Assembly (NCBI GenBank): GCA_009663005.1
Contig: CM018899.1
Span: forward strand, 9,907,849 to 9,917,848
Direction: 5' to 3'
Source: Actinidia chinensis
Taxonomy: Eukaryota; Streptophyta; Magnoliopsida; Ericales; Actinidiaceae
Length of the DNA: 10,000 nt
Of this stretch, positions 1-7,969 are shown in pieces. Made by a program: the position numbers and the translations under genes. Position 1 is the first letter of the stretch. Every line of letters begins with the position of its first letter. The notes below the pieces were generated by a model. The model did not search any database and was not told the origin of the DNA. It saw only the letters and a program-made list of their open reading frames with translations.

Positions 1-205
1 ATTAATTGTTAATTTAGAAAAAAACCCACTAAATATTTTTTTTTTGTTTAATTGTTTTAAAATAGAAAAATAATTTTATATTTTCAGATATATTTGTCAA
101 GCTAACTAAGAATATAACTATATGGTTCTTACGACCATATTTTAGATAGTTTTTTATGAGACTTTTTAGTTGTTTTAATTTTTAAATTTTTTTACTTTTA
201 GTTTA

Positions 206-251
<46 letters not shown>

Positions 252-1060
252 GAAAAAAAAATAAAAAATACACAAAATTAATGAAAAAAACTAAAAAAAA
301 TACACAAAACTGAAAAAATTCAAAAACAATTTCAAAAATAAATTAAAAAAAATATAATTAAAAAAATTAATAAAAAAACTAATGAAAAAAAAAGAAACAA
401 AACTAATAAAATATATAAAAAAAATCACAAATCTCAATGAAAAAAAAAAAAAAAATGAGAGAGAGAGAGAGAAGGGGCTGGAGGGAAGGAAAAAAAGAAA
501 GGAGGGGTACAAGGGTAAATTCAGAAGTGGGGCCAACAAAGGGGTCTGACACGAGAGGGGCAAAAAGCAGCTCTCGATGATAATTCTACTCCATTTTGGG
601 AATGTCAATCACCTTTATGGTTCCCACTTTATAATCATCCAACTAGCCGTTTTTCTTTGGTTTGTTTTTTATAAATATATTAAATTTAACTTTTCTTTTT
701 AGGAGTTTTCAAAATTTAAAAAAAACTAAATTTAATATACTCGAAATTAAATTAAAAGATAATATTTCTCAATATTGTTGATTCTTTTTCGAAGAATTCA
801 ATTTTTTAAGTGAATATAATCATTATATTTAATTTTTATTAAATTTTTAATTTTACTTTTGTACCAGCTTTTGGCATTTTATTTTAATTGAAATATTACA
901 TTATAGAAGGAAAAAAATATAAAAGAAAAAAATGCATATTTTTTCTTGTTTACTCTTAAAAGTGGACATATTTTAGTACATTCTAAAGTAAAATAATAAT
1001 ATAAATTAAAATATAAAACATAAATATAAAATTATTAAAAAAATACTTTATTTGTATTTA
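1..1060. other. AT-rich low-complexity non-coding DNA
   Basis: This stretch is dominated by A and T runs and holds no gene I can support. Between about 200 and 430 short A-rich phrases recur; a near-identical AAAGAAACAAAACTAATAAA phrase occurs at about 209-228 and again at about 391-410, which suggests local duplication or slippage. The long open frame on the minus strand at 291-608 is the complement of this A-rich DNA and the purine tract; it would encode almost only Phe, Ser, Leu and Ile, so it is compositional and not a gene. From 510 to 650 the composition is more balanced, but no exon, promoter or repeat family is recognisable there. Confidence 0.7.
439..507 (+). repeat. Purine-rich tract with (GA)n microsatellite
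   Basis: The plus strand is almost wholly purine here: an A run at 439-455, a (GA)n run at 457-472 leading into GGGG, then a G/A mixture at 480-507. The only pyrimidines are T456 and C478-T479. GA microsatellites are common in plant DNA. A tract of this type can in principle form triplex DNA or act as a GAGA-type element, but nothing nearby shows that it serves a gene. Confidence 0.75.
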
Positions 1061-1064
1061 TATT

Positions 1065-1215
1065 GTTAGGTCCAGTTCGGTTCGAGAACTAAAATTGATC
1101 TCATTGATCTATTCACTGAACCGATCAAAAAGATTTTTAAAATTTTAAAATTAAAGCCAAAAAATCAAACCAAACGGAATAGATTGATTAGGGCCGCTTT
1201 TTCGGTTATACCGCT
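1065..1215. repeat. Degenerate GGTTCGGTT-type plant repeat
   Basis: The left part carries a GGTCCAGTTCGGTTCGAGAAC phrase shape, and the right part has ACTGAACCGAT, CAAACCAAACGG and TTTTTCGGTTATACCG phrases. These are decayed versions of the GGTTCGG / AACCGAACC motifs common in plant intergenic DNA. No terminal inverted repeat or target duplication could be seen, so I cannot assign a transposon superfamily. It differs from the CCGACCC-rich element at 6905-7263, though both are built from short degenerate motifs. Confidence 0.45.
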
Positions 1216-1224
1216 TTTTTTTTT

Positions 1225-1561
1225 TTAACAGCCCCCGCCTTCGGCAAGATATTAAACTGGTAACGGAAGATCACATGGTGTGGACTGTCCACAGTCCATA
1301 CTCGACAGGGACGAGGTGAGTCAGAAGACTATAAAAATGCACGTGACTAGAGATATATAGCTAAAAACCTAACCCACGCTCCCTCACTCCAGCGTGGATT
1401 ACACGACCACTTTTCTTCATTGCCAATCTGCACCCAAATATACACCATCCACAAACTTAGCCATTACTAGTAACGCTATGAACCTATCCGTGTGTCACCA
1501 TGTATTTGTAAGAGATCTCGTTCAAACCAAGGAAAATTCTTGTGGGTTTGTTTCTAAATAA
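1225..1561 (+). other. GC-richer island with splice-like and TATA-like signals
   Basis: This island stands out from AT-rich flanks. A T run followed by AACAG (ending at 1231) resembles a 3' splice acceptor. It is followed by 84 bases open in one frame up to a GAG|GTGAGT donor-like site at 1315/1316. Downstream are TATAAAAA (1330-1337), a CACGTG G-box core (1340-1345), a hairpin with 7-bp arms (1374-1380 and 1391-1397) and a 27-codon ATG frame (1478-1561). An 8-bp-arm palindrome lies at 1281-1298. The translated pieces match no family I know. It could be an exon and promoter fragment of an old gene, part of an unrecognised transposon, or chance. Confidence 0.25.
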
Positions 1562-1844
1562 ATGAAATATTAACATTAAACCACATTATTTTGTATGTAA
1601 TTTTTGTATAAATTTATTATTTATATATATCATTAATTCTATTAATACGTCAGTGACGTGTACTAACACATTAGATCAAACAAATACAAAGTCTTCGTAG
1701 CGAAAAAGGATTGGCACCACATTAGATCCAACTGTAAAAGGATTGAACAAAATTAGGTCTATGAATATACTTATGTCTTGTTATTGAGGGTGCAATTATG
1801 GTTTATGCATTTTAGAATTAGGTCAACATTACTCTTTTACTTCT
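1562..1844. other. Unassigned AT-rich spacer left of the LTR element
   Basis: No gene or repeat family is recognisable. Two short phrases are each present twice: CACATTAGATC (near 1669 and 1717) and AAAAGGATTG (near 1704 and 1736), so part of this spacer may be a small local duplication. The last five bases before the retrotransposon (1840-1844, CTTCT) are the presumed left copy of its target duplication. Confidence 0.5.
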
Positions 1845-2251
1845 TGTGGGGTGTCGTGTTTATGAAATGGAAGAAATAAAATCAAGAATAGATACTTGCG
1901 GTAGACCGGTGGTGATTGAAAGTGGCTGCAGATAGTCACTGATCGCGGTGACCTTGTTGTGACACAGAAATAATGAGTTCGACCGTCGAAACTATTTTCA
2001 AAAAACGGTTCTCCGATAGTCATGTTAGATGACCGAAGAATCCAAGTGTATATATATATAGAGAGAGAGTAGAAATTTAGAGTAGTTAAGTTTTCATACA
2101 TGCGAGATAATATGGGCTAGCCTTATATAGCACAGTTCGACACGTACCTAGATGCATCACCTATCGTGTCACTAGACAGACTGCAGCTCGGCGTATGCTC
2201 AGACGTGCTGAATGTTGTGTCAGTAAGCAGCGGCTGACCCAGCCATACTCT

Positions 2252-2284
<33 letters not shown>

Positions 2285-2543
2285 CGACGCCATGCAAGTT
2301 ACCTTCTATCCTCTGATGTTACCCCTCATCCAAGCTTCGGCGCGATTAACCTGCCGAACTTACTATAGAGTGACAGCTTGGAGGTGATGCTTGCCTCAGC
2401 TCGGATAGTGTCAATGTCCGGCAATGTTATCGATCGAGCTCCGACGCTGGGCCCCCACCAAGCTTGCTTCGTAGTGATAGCCTGGTGGCGGTGCCTACCC
2501 TAGTTAGGTCGAAACTTGTAATTGTGTATTTTATCTCCTAACA
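1845..2543 (-). repeat. 3' LTR of the gypsy element (shorter copy)
   Basis: This 699-bp repeat aligns along its length with 5522-6287. Shared landmarks are GACCGGTGGT near the left end, a GTATATATATA-GAGAGAG microsatellite, the AGCACAGTTCGAC segment, GTTGGTAGCTAGCCATCATG, and TATTTTATCTCCT before the terminal CA. On the minus strand it starts TGTTAGGAGA and ends CCCCACA. It lacks roughly 65 bp present in the other copy, mostly matching about 5968-6004 and about 6040-6060. By eye the aligned parts are near 80-85% identical, so the insertion is old. Many differences are C/T or G/A. Confidence 0.9.
2123..2129 (-). promoter_or_regulatory. TATA box in the 3' LTR
   Basis: The minus strand reads GCTATATAAGGC here, a good plant TATA box, and the equivalent place in the other LTR is also TATATAA. 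In the 3' LTR such a promoter would read outward to the left, into 1-1845. There is no evidence that it is active. Confidence 0.55.
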
Positions 2544-3233
2544 GCTCACTTGGTTGCATTTAATCTCAGCTTGTGCTCTTTGAGTATTGCAAATACCCCG
2601 GCAAGGTCCCTCAGATGATTTGGATCTTTCTTGCTTTTAACCACCATGTTATCGATGTAAGTGTCCATAGTTTTTTCTATGATTGACTCAAATATCTTGG
2701 TGATCATTCTCTCATATGTGGGTCTGGCGTTTTTCAACACGAAAGGACCTTGTAGTAGAATATTCCACAGGGGTGATGAAGACAGTTTTTTTTTTATCGA
2801 GCTCGTGCATTGCTATTTGGTGATAACCTCGGTATGCATCCAAGAAATTCATATGGGCATGACCCGATGTAGAGTCCACTAATTGATCAATATTTGGTAA
2901 AGAAAAATAGTCTTTTGGACAAGCTCAGTTAAGCCTTTTGAAGTCAAGCAAACTCTCCACTTGCTAATTTTCTTCTTTACCATGACCGCATTGGATAACC
3001 AGCTTGGGTAAAAAATATTCGTTATTGCATTTGCCTCGTTCAACTTTTTACCTCCTCTATCATGACGTTTGCTTGATTGCGGACCTTCTTCCTCGTTGTT
3101 TCACTGGGCAAGCCTCGGGAAGGACATTCAGCTTCTGTTTAATGAAGTTGGGGTCTATCTTGGGCATCTCGTATGGAGTCCATGCAAAGACCTTGATATT
3201 AGATGTAAGGAATTGGATGAGCTCGGTTCTCTC
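2544..3233 (-). pseudogene. Reverse transcriptase fragment (gypsy pol), truncated
   Basis: This is the N-terminal half of a Ty3/gypsy reverse transcriptase, which copies element RNA into DNA in the virus-like particle. Reading leftwards there are: an FAWTPYEMPKIDP segment (about 3160-3200), YPSWLSNAVMVKK (about 2970-3010), NIDQLVD and FLDAYRGYHQIAMHE (about 2800-2900), then LKNARPTYERM and YIDNMVVKSK (about 2640-2740), ending HKLRLNATK at 2553. The frame changes near 3090, 3030, 2945, 2785 and 2745, with stops such as TGA at 2926-2928. The catalytic box reads YIDN where functional enzymes have YxDD, so the second aspartate is lost. Five bases after the last codon the 3' LTR begins, so the RT C-terminus, RNase H and integrase are missing. 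Identification is firm; activity is excluded. Confidence 0.93.
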
Positions 3234-3530
3234 TCATTCTTTCAGGTTTGCACTAGTGAGAAAGAAACGATCCGAGCCTGGCTTATCTAGTTCGTAATGT
3301 ATAAAGTCCTCCACGACTTTAGCTTTGGGGTTCCTCCTAACATCCTCCAAAACCTCATGCTCTTCTTCAACCAATTGCACTTCTTTCATAGCCGCCTTAG
3401 TGGAGATTTTGGCAATATAGCACTGTTTTGCTGGCACTTGGCCTCCATAAAGGGTTTCCTCACCTCGGGGGTGACGAATTTGATAACTTAGTGCAATGTG
3501 GAGATGACTCTCCTCATCTTGTGTAACCAA
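3234..3530 (-). pseudogene. Pol linker between protease and RT
   Basis: This open segment encodes a charged stretch including GGQVPAKQCYIAKIS and later HYELDKPGSDRFFLTSANLKE. In plant Tat-like elements a comparable acidic linker joins protease to RT, with a conserved GxQxxAxxCY motif followed by an acidic run and a short motif leading into RT. The TGA at 3234-3236 is followed, in the same frame, by residues that belong to the RT start (ERTELIQFLTSNIKVFAW), so this stop is an internal break and not a natural end. At the right end a frameshift near 3480 separates it from the protease. The first Met at 3530 is not a biological start. Confidence 0.75.
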
Positions 3531-3544
3531 TCTTGGCCAACAGA

Positions 3545-3880
3545 TGCGTTATAGAGGAAAGGGATGTTTACTACACCAAACTCTATTACCAACTCTTGGG
3601 AATTGGTTCGTACATTGAGGATTAAGGTTCTCAAGGGCCAGTGAGATTAAGCATTAACCCCACTAAAGGAGCTCAGGCGGATTTTAAATCTTCTTTAGTT
3701 AGGTTTAGTTGTTTAAATACGTCATAATACATCATCTCGACCGACTTCTGATGTCTACAAGGAGGATTCTCTTGACGTCGTAGTTATGGACTTGGCGTTG
3801 GATGAGTAAATGATCAATGTGTGGGTATCGGACTCGCTTTAGATCAACTTTGGTAAAGGTGATGCTACCTGGCTCAAATT
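3545..3880 (-). pseudogene. Aspartic protease relic (gypsy pol)
   Basis: Retroviral-type aspartic protease cleaves the gag-pol polyprotein. On the minus strand the pieces are, right to left: YPHIDHLLIQRQVHNYDVKR then ILLVDI (about 3750-3830), a YYDVFKQLNLTKEDLKSA segment (about 3675-3730), and NASVGQDWLHKMRRVISTLH (about 3490-3560). These match in order the start, active-site loop, flap region and C-terminal GRxWLH-type motif of plant gypsy proteases. At the active site the expected D-T/S-G is read D-I-R, and several stops and frame changes interrupt the region. The right boundary with gag is approximate. Non-functional. Confidence 0.8.
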
Positions 3881-3899
3881 GATACTACCTTGACTTTTT

Positions 3900-5471
3900 A
3901 ATGGTTGGTTGACCTAGAATACCTCGTGCATTTGGCGTGCAATACGTATCTTCCCCCGGAGCTTATTTGCGAGATCGGGATAGTGTGGTCCCCCGATCAT
4001 ATGAATAGTTCCCAGAGGAAGATCTTCTTCTATAGCTTCTTCGGTTTCCTCATTACTATGATCAAACCCGAGATTAGGTCTGACTTCGGCCTCCTCTACT
4101 CGAGTTTTTTCTTGATCAACAAACTCTTTCAGATGTCCATCTTGTAAGAGCTAATTAAGAAAAACCTTTAGAGCTCGACAATTCTTGGTTCTTTATCCTT
4201 TCTCCTCGTGAAAAGAGCACTTCCATCATTGATTGCGCTTTCTAGGTTCACCTCCCATAGGATGGGCTTTTTGGAGTACGGCTTATCTCAAATCTAGGTG
4301 AGAAGCTTGTAAATTGGTTTTTTAAAAACCACGTTGATTCCTTGCCTCAGCTGGTCTTCGTCAGAGCGAGGCACTATTCAAAAGGCAGAAGGAGATAAAA
4401 AACCAGCTGTTCTGCTTGCCGAATGTCATCCTCTAATTGGGCGAATATTTTGATCCGAGACATGAGGTCTGGGAGGTGGATGGAGGGTTTAGAATTAGGT
4501 CTACCCAAAGTTTCTCTCCCGAAGTCAATCCGAGCTTGTAACTAACCACTGCTAACTCTTCTGAATACTCCTCGATCACGTTATATATCTCCCAATAGCA
4601 TTTGCTATAATTGTGGAGCGATTCATTCTTTTCCTTTCGAAGCATAAGAAGGGAGCCAATGCCCTTGGTGCCTTTGTGTTTATGACGAACCAAGCCACAA
4701 ATACTCGGTGAGCTAATGGAAACTTTCAATTGTTTCTACGGGAAGCCTATCAAACCACTTCAACCTAAGATCTCCCAAACTCGATGGGAACACCCAACAC
4801 ATAAATGCATCCAAATGATTTCAGAGAGACATCATTTGTCTAATGAATTGATGTGCTATCTCGGATTAAATTTACCATGTCCATTCCCTTGATGTCTAGG
4901 GAGAACAATGTTTGGTACCTCTGGATTGGTTCCTTTGGTTTGAACCTGGCTATGCGGGCTACTAATCATGCGAGAATGATAGTTTTGATTGGTCCTGCTG
5001 CCATTCGATTATTGAGCTTTGCTCACAGATCACCTTCGCGATTTCTCTTGGCATTGAGTGTTTTTGCAAAGATCCACGCTAGAGTGGACTTGGCATGATG
5101 ACGCCTTCTACTTGATGCCACAAATCAACATGGGACTCGCATCGCTTTTCCTTTCGACCTCCCCGAGGTGGGTCTTTTTAACCCTTAGACCCCTCTCAAA
5201 AGGTCATCCTACTGCTATTTGAGCGGGCTTCATCAGCTTGTTATCAATCATAATTTGTGGCATTTCAGCCAGCTGAGTTTGCAGGCGCTTTATGGTGATA
5301 TCCCGGCTATCTCCGCCTTTAGAAAGCAACCAACTTGGCTTCTGCCTAGAGGTGGCCTTCGCCGTCCTTTGAACATCGGCCAGTAGCATGGCCCCTCTGT
5401 CACCAAGAGTCTTGGGTGCATAAAGGGGCTCTTTCATGGTTGCCGAAATGGTTATTGCTTTGTGATGCCAT
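3900..5471 (-). pseudogene. Gag relic of the gypsy element
   Basis: Gag forms the particle that packages element RNA. A plausible original start is the ATG at 5471-5469 (MASQSNNH...), about 50 bases after the LTR; a frame change soon after leads into the segment from 5437 to 5204. The capsid part lies at 4729-4433, with the NESLHNYSKCYWEIYNVIEEYSEELAV-type pattern (about 4550-4630) typical of plant gypsy gag. A knuckle-like KCSFHEEKG ... RTKNCRALK motif follows at about 4165-4220, interrupted by a stop. It continues to GHLKEFVDQEKTR and a GTIHMIGGPHYPD motif near 3970-4030, before the protease. Long stretches (4750-5200) are too broken for me to read. Several stops and frameshifts make it non-functional. 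Confidence 0.82.
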
Positions 5472-5499
5472 TGGGATTGGTCTTACAGATGTCTATAAT

Positions 5500-5521
5500 C
5501 GATTTTTCATAGATGACGCAA
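5500..5521 (-). other. Primer binding site relic
   Basis: Directly inside the 5' LTR, the minus strand reads TTGCGTCATCTATGAAAAAT. It resembles the TTGGCGCCGTCTGTGGGAA-like site that I remember from related plant gypsy elements, with one base lost and the remaining differences all C-to-T or G-to-A. Position is right for a tRNA primer site. I do not assign the tRNA. Confidence 0.5.
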
Positions 5522-6287
5522 TGGTGGGGTATGTTTTTTGTAAAATGGAAGAAAAAAAATTAAGGATAGACACCTGCGATGGACCGGTGGTAGTTGAAAG
5601 TGGCTGCAGACAATCGCTGGTCATGGTGGCCTTACTATGACACAAAAATAGTGAGTTTGGCCGCCAGAGCTGTTTCCGAGAAACGATTCTCTAATGGTCA
5701 AGTTAGATGACCGGAGAATCCAAGTGTATGTATATATATAGAGAGAGTTGAAGTTTAGAGTAATTAAGTTTTCATACCTCTGAGAGAATAAGAGTTGCCT
5801 TTATATAGCACAGTTCGACGCGTACCTAGACGCGCCACCTGTCGTGTCACTAGACAGAATGCAGCTTGGTACGTGCCCGGACAGCTGACTACTATGTTAG
5901 TGAACAGGCGACCGACCCAGTCATGCCCCTAGATCTTGGTTGGTAGCTAGCCATCATGCTATTGACGTCTCAATTTAGACGTTGGTTTGTCAGAGAAAAC
6001 CTTACCATGCAAGTTACCTTTTTGTCTCCTGATGTGCTTTAGAATCGCTGACGTCCGTTATTCCTCAGCCAAGCTTCGGTGCGATTACCCTGCCGAGCTT
6101 GCTATAAAGCGACAACTCGGAAATGATGCTTGCCTCAACTCGGACAGTGTCAAATGTCAAGTACAGCAATGTTCTCGATCGAGCTCCGGCGCTGGCCCCC
6201 ACCGAGCTTGCTTCGTAGTGATAGCTTGATGGCGGTGCTTGCCCTAGTAAGGTCAGAAATTGTAGTTATGTATTTTATCTCCTTACA
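5522..6287 (-). repeat. 5' LTR of the gypsy element (longer copy)
   Basis: This 766-bp copy holds the promoter that would have driven the element RNA on the minus strand. It starts (minus strand) TGTAAGGAGA and ends CCCCACCA. About 65 bp absent from the other LTR are present here, mainly near 5968-6004, where GACGT-type repeats bracket the extra bases and may have mediated a deletion from the other copy. The (TA)n-(GA)n microsatellite is at about 5728-5748. Open frames read in it on the plus strand are chance. Confidence 0.9.
5801..5807 (-). promoter_or_regulatory. TATA box of the 5' LTR promoter
   Basis: The minus strand reads TGCTATATAAAGGC. The motif is kept in both LTRs despite their divergence and lies well placed for an element transcription start roughly 25-35 bases downstream, near 5770-5776 (inferred). 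Confidence 0.6.
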
Positions 6288-6896
6288 CTTTATAATGTTT
6301 ACTTATTACTCAATGCTTTCAGTAATGTTCGGTGGTAAAAACTAAAGCAAAAAAAGCTACAAGTGAATAATATTTTGGGCAATGATACAAAACACAAATA
6401 TTTGTATAAATCCCCTTTCATGTAACATGTGAAGTCTACTATGTCAAAAGCGATCTCACACATGGGGAAATAATTTATATCTTTATTTATAGATAAGGTA
6501 TGAGAATTGAGACTTTCCAAGACCATAAACAATGAACTAAAACCTCGTTGTCAAGTATCTCAATCAACGCTGCCCAAATAAACAAGGATTTAAGCTTCTC
6601 TACACTTCAAAACGCATTCTATTATGGATTTTATAGGTGCAATTTAAATATTTTAGGTCTTATTTTGTACCTATTTTGATGATCAAAATCGTTTATATTG
6701 TAAATTTTATCAAAAAGTTTAATGGTGTAAAAACTTTACGTTGATCATATACAAATCAATATCAATTTATATTAAGATAGATGAGTATAATATTTGTTAC
6801 ACTCATTTATTAAATTATAAAAATAGTTCTGAAATAATATTAATATGTATGCAATCAATATATTTTTTTACAATAATCTTCATTCCAAAATCTACT
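6288..6896. other. Unassigned AT-rich spacer
   Basis: No gene or named repeat is recognisable. The first five bases (CTTTA) are the presumed right target-duplication copy of the gypsy element. A short palindrome ACAAATATTTGT lies near 6394-6405, after a GGGCAATGATAC phrase that recalls some MITE ends, but I could find no matching opposite end, so no element is called. The 77-codon open frame on the minus strand here has no recognisable features. Confidence 0.5.
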
Positions 6897-6904
6897 ATAT
6901 AAAC
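6897..6904 (+). repeat. Left 8-bp target duplication of the hAT-type element
   Basis: ATATAAAC here is identical to 7264-7271 and directly abuts the element start TAGGGCTGTG. An 8-bp duplication is the hallmark of hAT transposases. Confidence 0.88.
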
Positions 6905-7263
6905 TAGGGCTGTGCAAATATCCGATCCACCCACCAACCCGAACCGACCTAAACCGAATCCGACCAAACTCGCTCACTCTACAGGTGAATAATGGGTGGA
7001 TTTCAATTAACCCGATCACATTCGGTTCGGGTGTTGGGTCATTCAATCGCCTAACCCGACCGCCCAACTCGATAAAATATTATACTAAAATTCACAATTT
7101 TCACCCAACTCCCAGCCCAACAAAATTCCACCTGATCCGACTCAACCCGACAATCTATTGGATCGAATTCAGGCCCAAATTTTCTCCAATCCAACCAGTT
7201 CAGTTCGAATGTCAGGTGATCCCAAAATCCGACCCGACCCAACCCGACCCGTGAACAACCCTG
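6905..7263. mobile_element. Nonautonomous hAT-type element (MITE), 359 bp
   Basis: The element begins TAGGGCTGTGCA and ends TGAACAACCCTG; the reverse complement of the end, CAGGGTTGTTCA, matches the start at 9 of 12 bases, giving short imperfect terminal inverted repeats of hAT type. Identical 8-bp repeats ATATAAAC flank it. The interior is CCGACCC / CAACCCGA / CCGAACC degenerate motifs, all on the plus strand, so it is GC-richer than its surroundings. No transposase is encoded; the open frames on both strands here arise because the motif repeats avoid stops. It would need a transposase supplied in trans. It most resembles the many plant hAT MITEs with GGGTCGGG-type interiors. Confidence 0.88.
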
Positions 7264-7271
7264 ATATAAAC
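7264..7271 (+). repeat. Right 8-bp target duplication of the hAT-type element
   Basis: ATATAAAC, identical to 6897-6904, directly after the element end ACAACCCTG. Confidence 0.88.
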
Positions 7272-7780
7272 TGCTAGAATTATCAAAATGGATAAATAGA
7301 TAGTTCTAAAAAAAAAAGATAAATAAATATTTAATTAAATAAAAAAAAAGTACTGGGTGCTATGGTTCCAAGCGAAACATGAAAAGCTGTGCAGGCCAAG
7401 CGCTAGAGCGAGAAAATGATTAGGAATTCCAATTCCTTGCGGTAAGTTCCTTTTCTATGCATGTACTTATCCTATGGGTCGTTGACACGTGGACAAGTAG
7501 TGTAGATATTTTGATGACGTGAAATATTTTTAATAATGATGTGGTTTAGGGTTACCTCCCTCATTGTGGGGCTGCACATAACTCCATGTTGCCATGTTTG
7601 ATTTGATGTACTTTAATGGATCCGCAGAAGCTGATCAGGAAAAATCAATTCGAGGTCAAGATTGCTTTAAGAGGAGGGTTTTGGCTTTGACCAAACAGTT
7701 CCAATGCAAGAGGACAAAACGTCTATTGAGAAGGCAAAAGCGAAACAACATTAAAAATCACTTTTATTTACCAGGGGCTT
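7272..7780 (+). other. Unassigned stretch with a 63-codon open frame
   Basis: Base composition becomes more balanced after about 7360. A 63-codon ATG frame runs 7594-7785; its product is basic, with a run of Lys and Arg (KRTKRLLRRQKR) near the C-terminus, and matches no family I recognise. Its stop lies inside the left target duplication of the MITE, and since the duplicated bases are identical the empty site would have kept the same stop. A CACGTGG G-box-like motif (near 7485-7492), TGACG (near 7514) and a CGGTAAGT donor-like site (near 7440) are present, but short motifs like these are expected by chance. It could be an old exon or an unrecognised repeat. Confidence 0.2.
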
Positions 7781-7789
7781 ATTGAAAAG
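7781..7789 (+). repeat. Left 9-bp target duplication of the foldback MITE
   Basis: ATTGAAAAG here equals 7970-7978 and abuts the element start GGGTAATGCTA. A 9-bp duplication is typical of Mutator-like (MULE) insertions. Confidence 0.9.
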
Positions 7790-7969
7790 GGGTAATGCTA
7801 TGGGTACAACTAAGTTGTACCCTAAATACACATCATGTGAGGTGTTTCATTTTGATTGGTTAGGTGTGGGGTCCATCCAGTCTTTTCACCCCACACCAAC
7901 CAATCAAAATGGAACATCTCACATTATGTGTATTTGGGGTACAACTTAGTTGTACCCGTAGCATTTCCC
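7790..7969. mobile_element. Foldback Mutator-like MITE, 180 bp
   Basis: Nearly the whole element is an inverted repeat: arm 7790-7871 pairs with arm 7889-7969 around a 17-base loop, with only a few mismatches and a one-base indel. Ends are GGGTAATGCTA and the complement of GGGAAATGCTA. Each arm also holds its own 21-base palindrome with 10-bp arms (7802-7822 and 7937-7957; GGGTACAACT paired with AGTTGTACCC). Identical 9-bp repeats ATTGAAAAG flank it. There is no coding capacity. Long terminal inverted repeats plus a 9-bp duplication suggest mobilisation by a MULE transposase; the superfamily is inferred from these features only. The close match of the arms indicates a fairly young insertion or strong constraint on pairing. 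Confidence 0.92.

Larger units (their letters stand above)
1845..6287 (-). mobile_element. Decayed Ty3/gypsy LTR retrotransposon, Tat-like
   Basis: Two direct repeats of about 700-770 bp flank an internal region of about 2.98 kb whose minus strand reads, in order, primer binding site relic, gag, protease, RT. Both repeats begin TG and end CA. The order PR-RT with YxDD-type RT, the gag C-terminal GTIHMIGG-like motif and the PR-to-RT linker resemble plant Tat-lineage Ty3/gypsy elements (established family knowledge; lineage placement is by eye). RNase H, integrase and polypurine tract are absent because pol stops inside RT next to the 3' LTR. The flanks CTTCT (1840-1844) and CTTTA (6288-6292) match at only 3 of 5 bases, so the target duplication is eroded or the ends are slightly misplaced. 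The copy is dead: its frames are broken and its catalytic motifs altered. Confidence 0.92.

Noticed and set aside
291..608. 105-codon open frame on the minus strand
   Set aside because: It is the complement of poly-A-rich DNA and a GA tract; the product is nearly all Phe, Ser, Leu and Ile. Compositional artefact.
1829..2101. 90-codon minus-strand frame and the plus-strand frames at 5416-5640 and 5987-6345
   Set aside because: These fall wholly or mostly inside the two LTRs and are not conserved as frames between the copies.
2544..2560. Polypurine tract before the 3' LTR
   Set aside because: The bases next to the LTR (minus strand AACCAAGTGAGC) are not a purine run; they are the end of the RT relic.
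2661..5098. Several plus-strand open frames across the gypsy interior
   Set aside because: They lie antisense to gag, protease and RT segments that are recognisable on the minus strand; none has a domain of its own.
6350..6500. Possible MITE starting at GGGCAATGATAC
   Set aside because: No inverted partner end and no target duplication could be found nearby.
6855..7254. Open frames on both strands over the CCGACCC-rich DNA
   Set aside because: They come from the stop-poor motif repeats of the hAT-type MITE, and no transposase motif is present.
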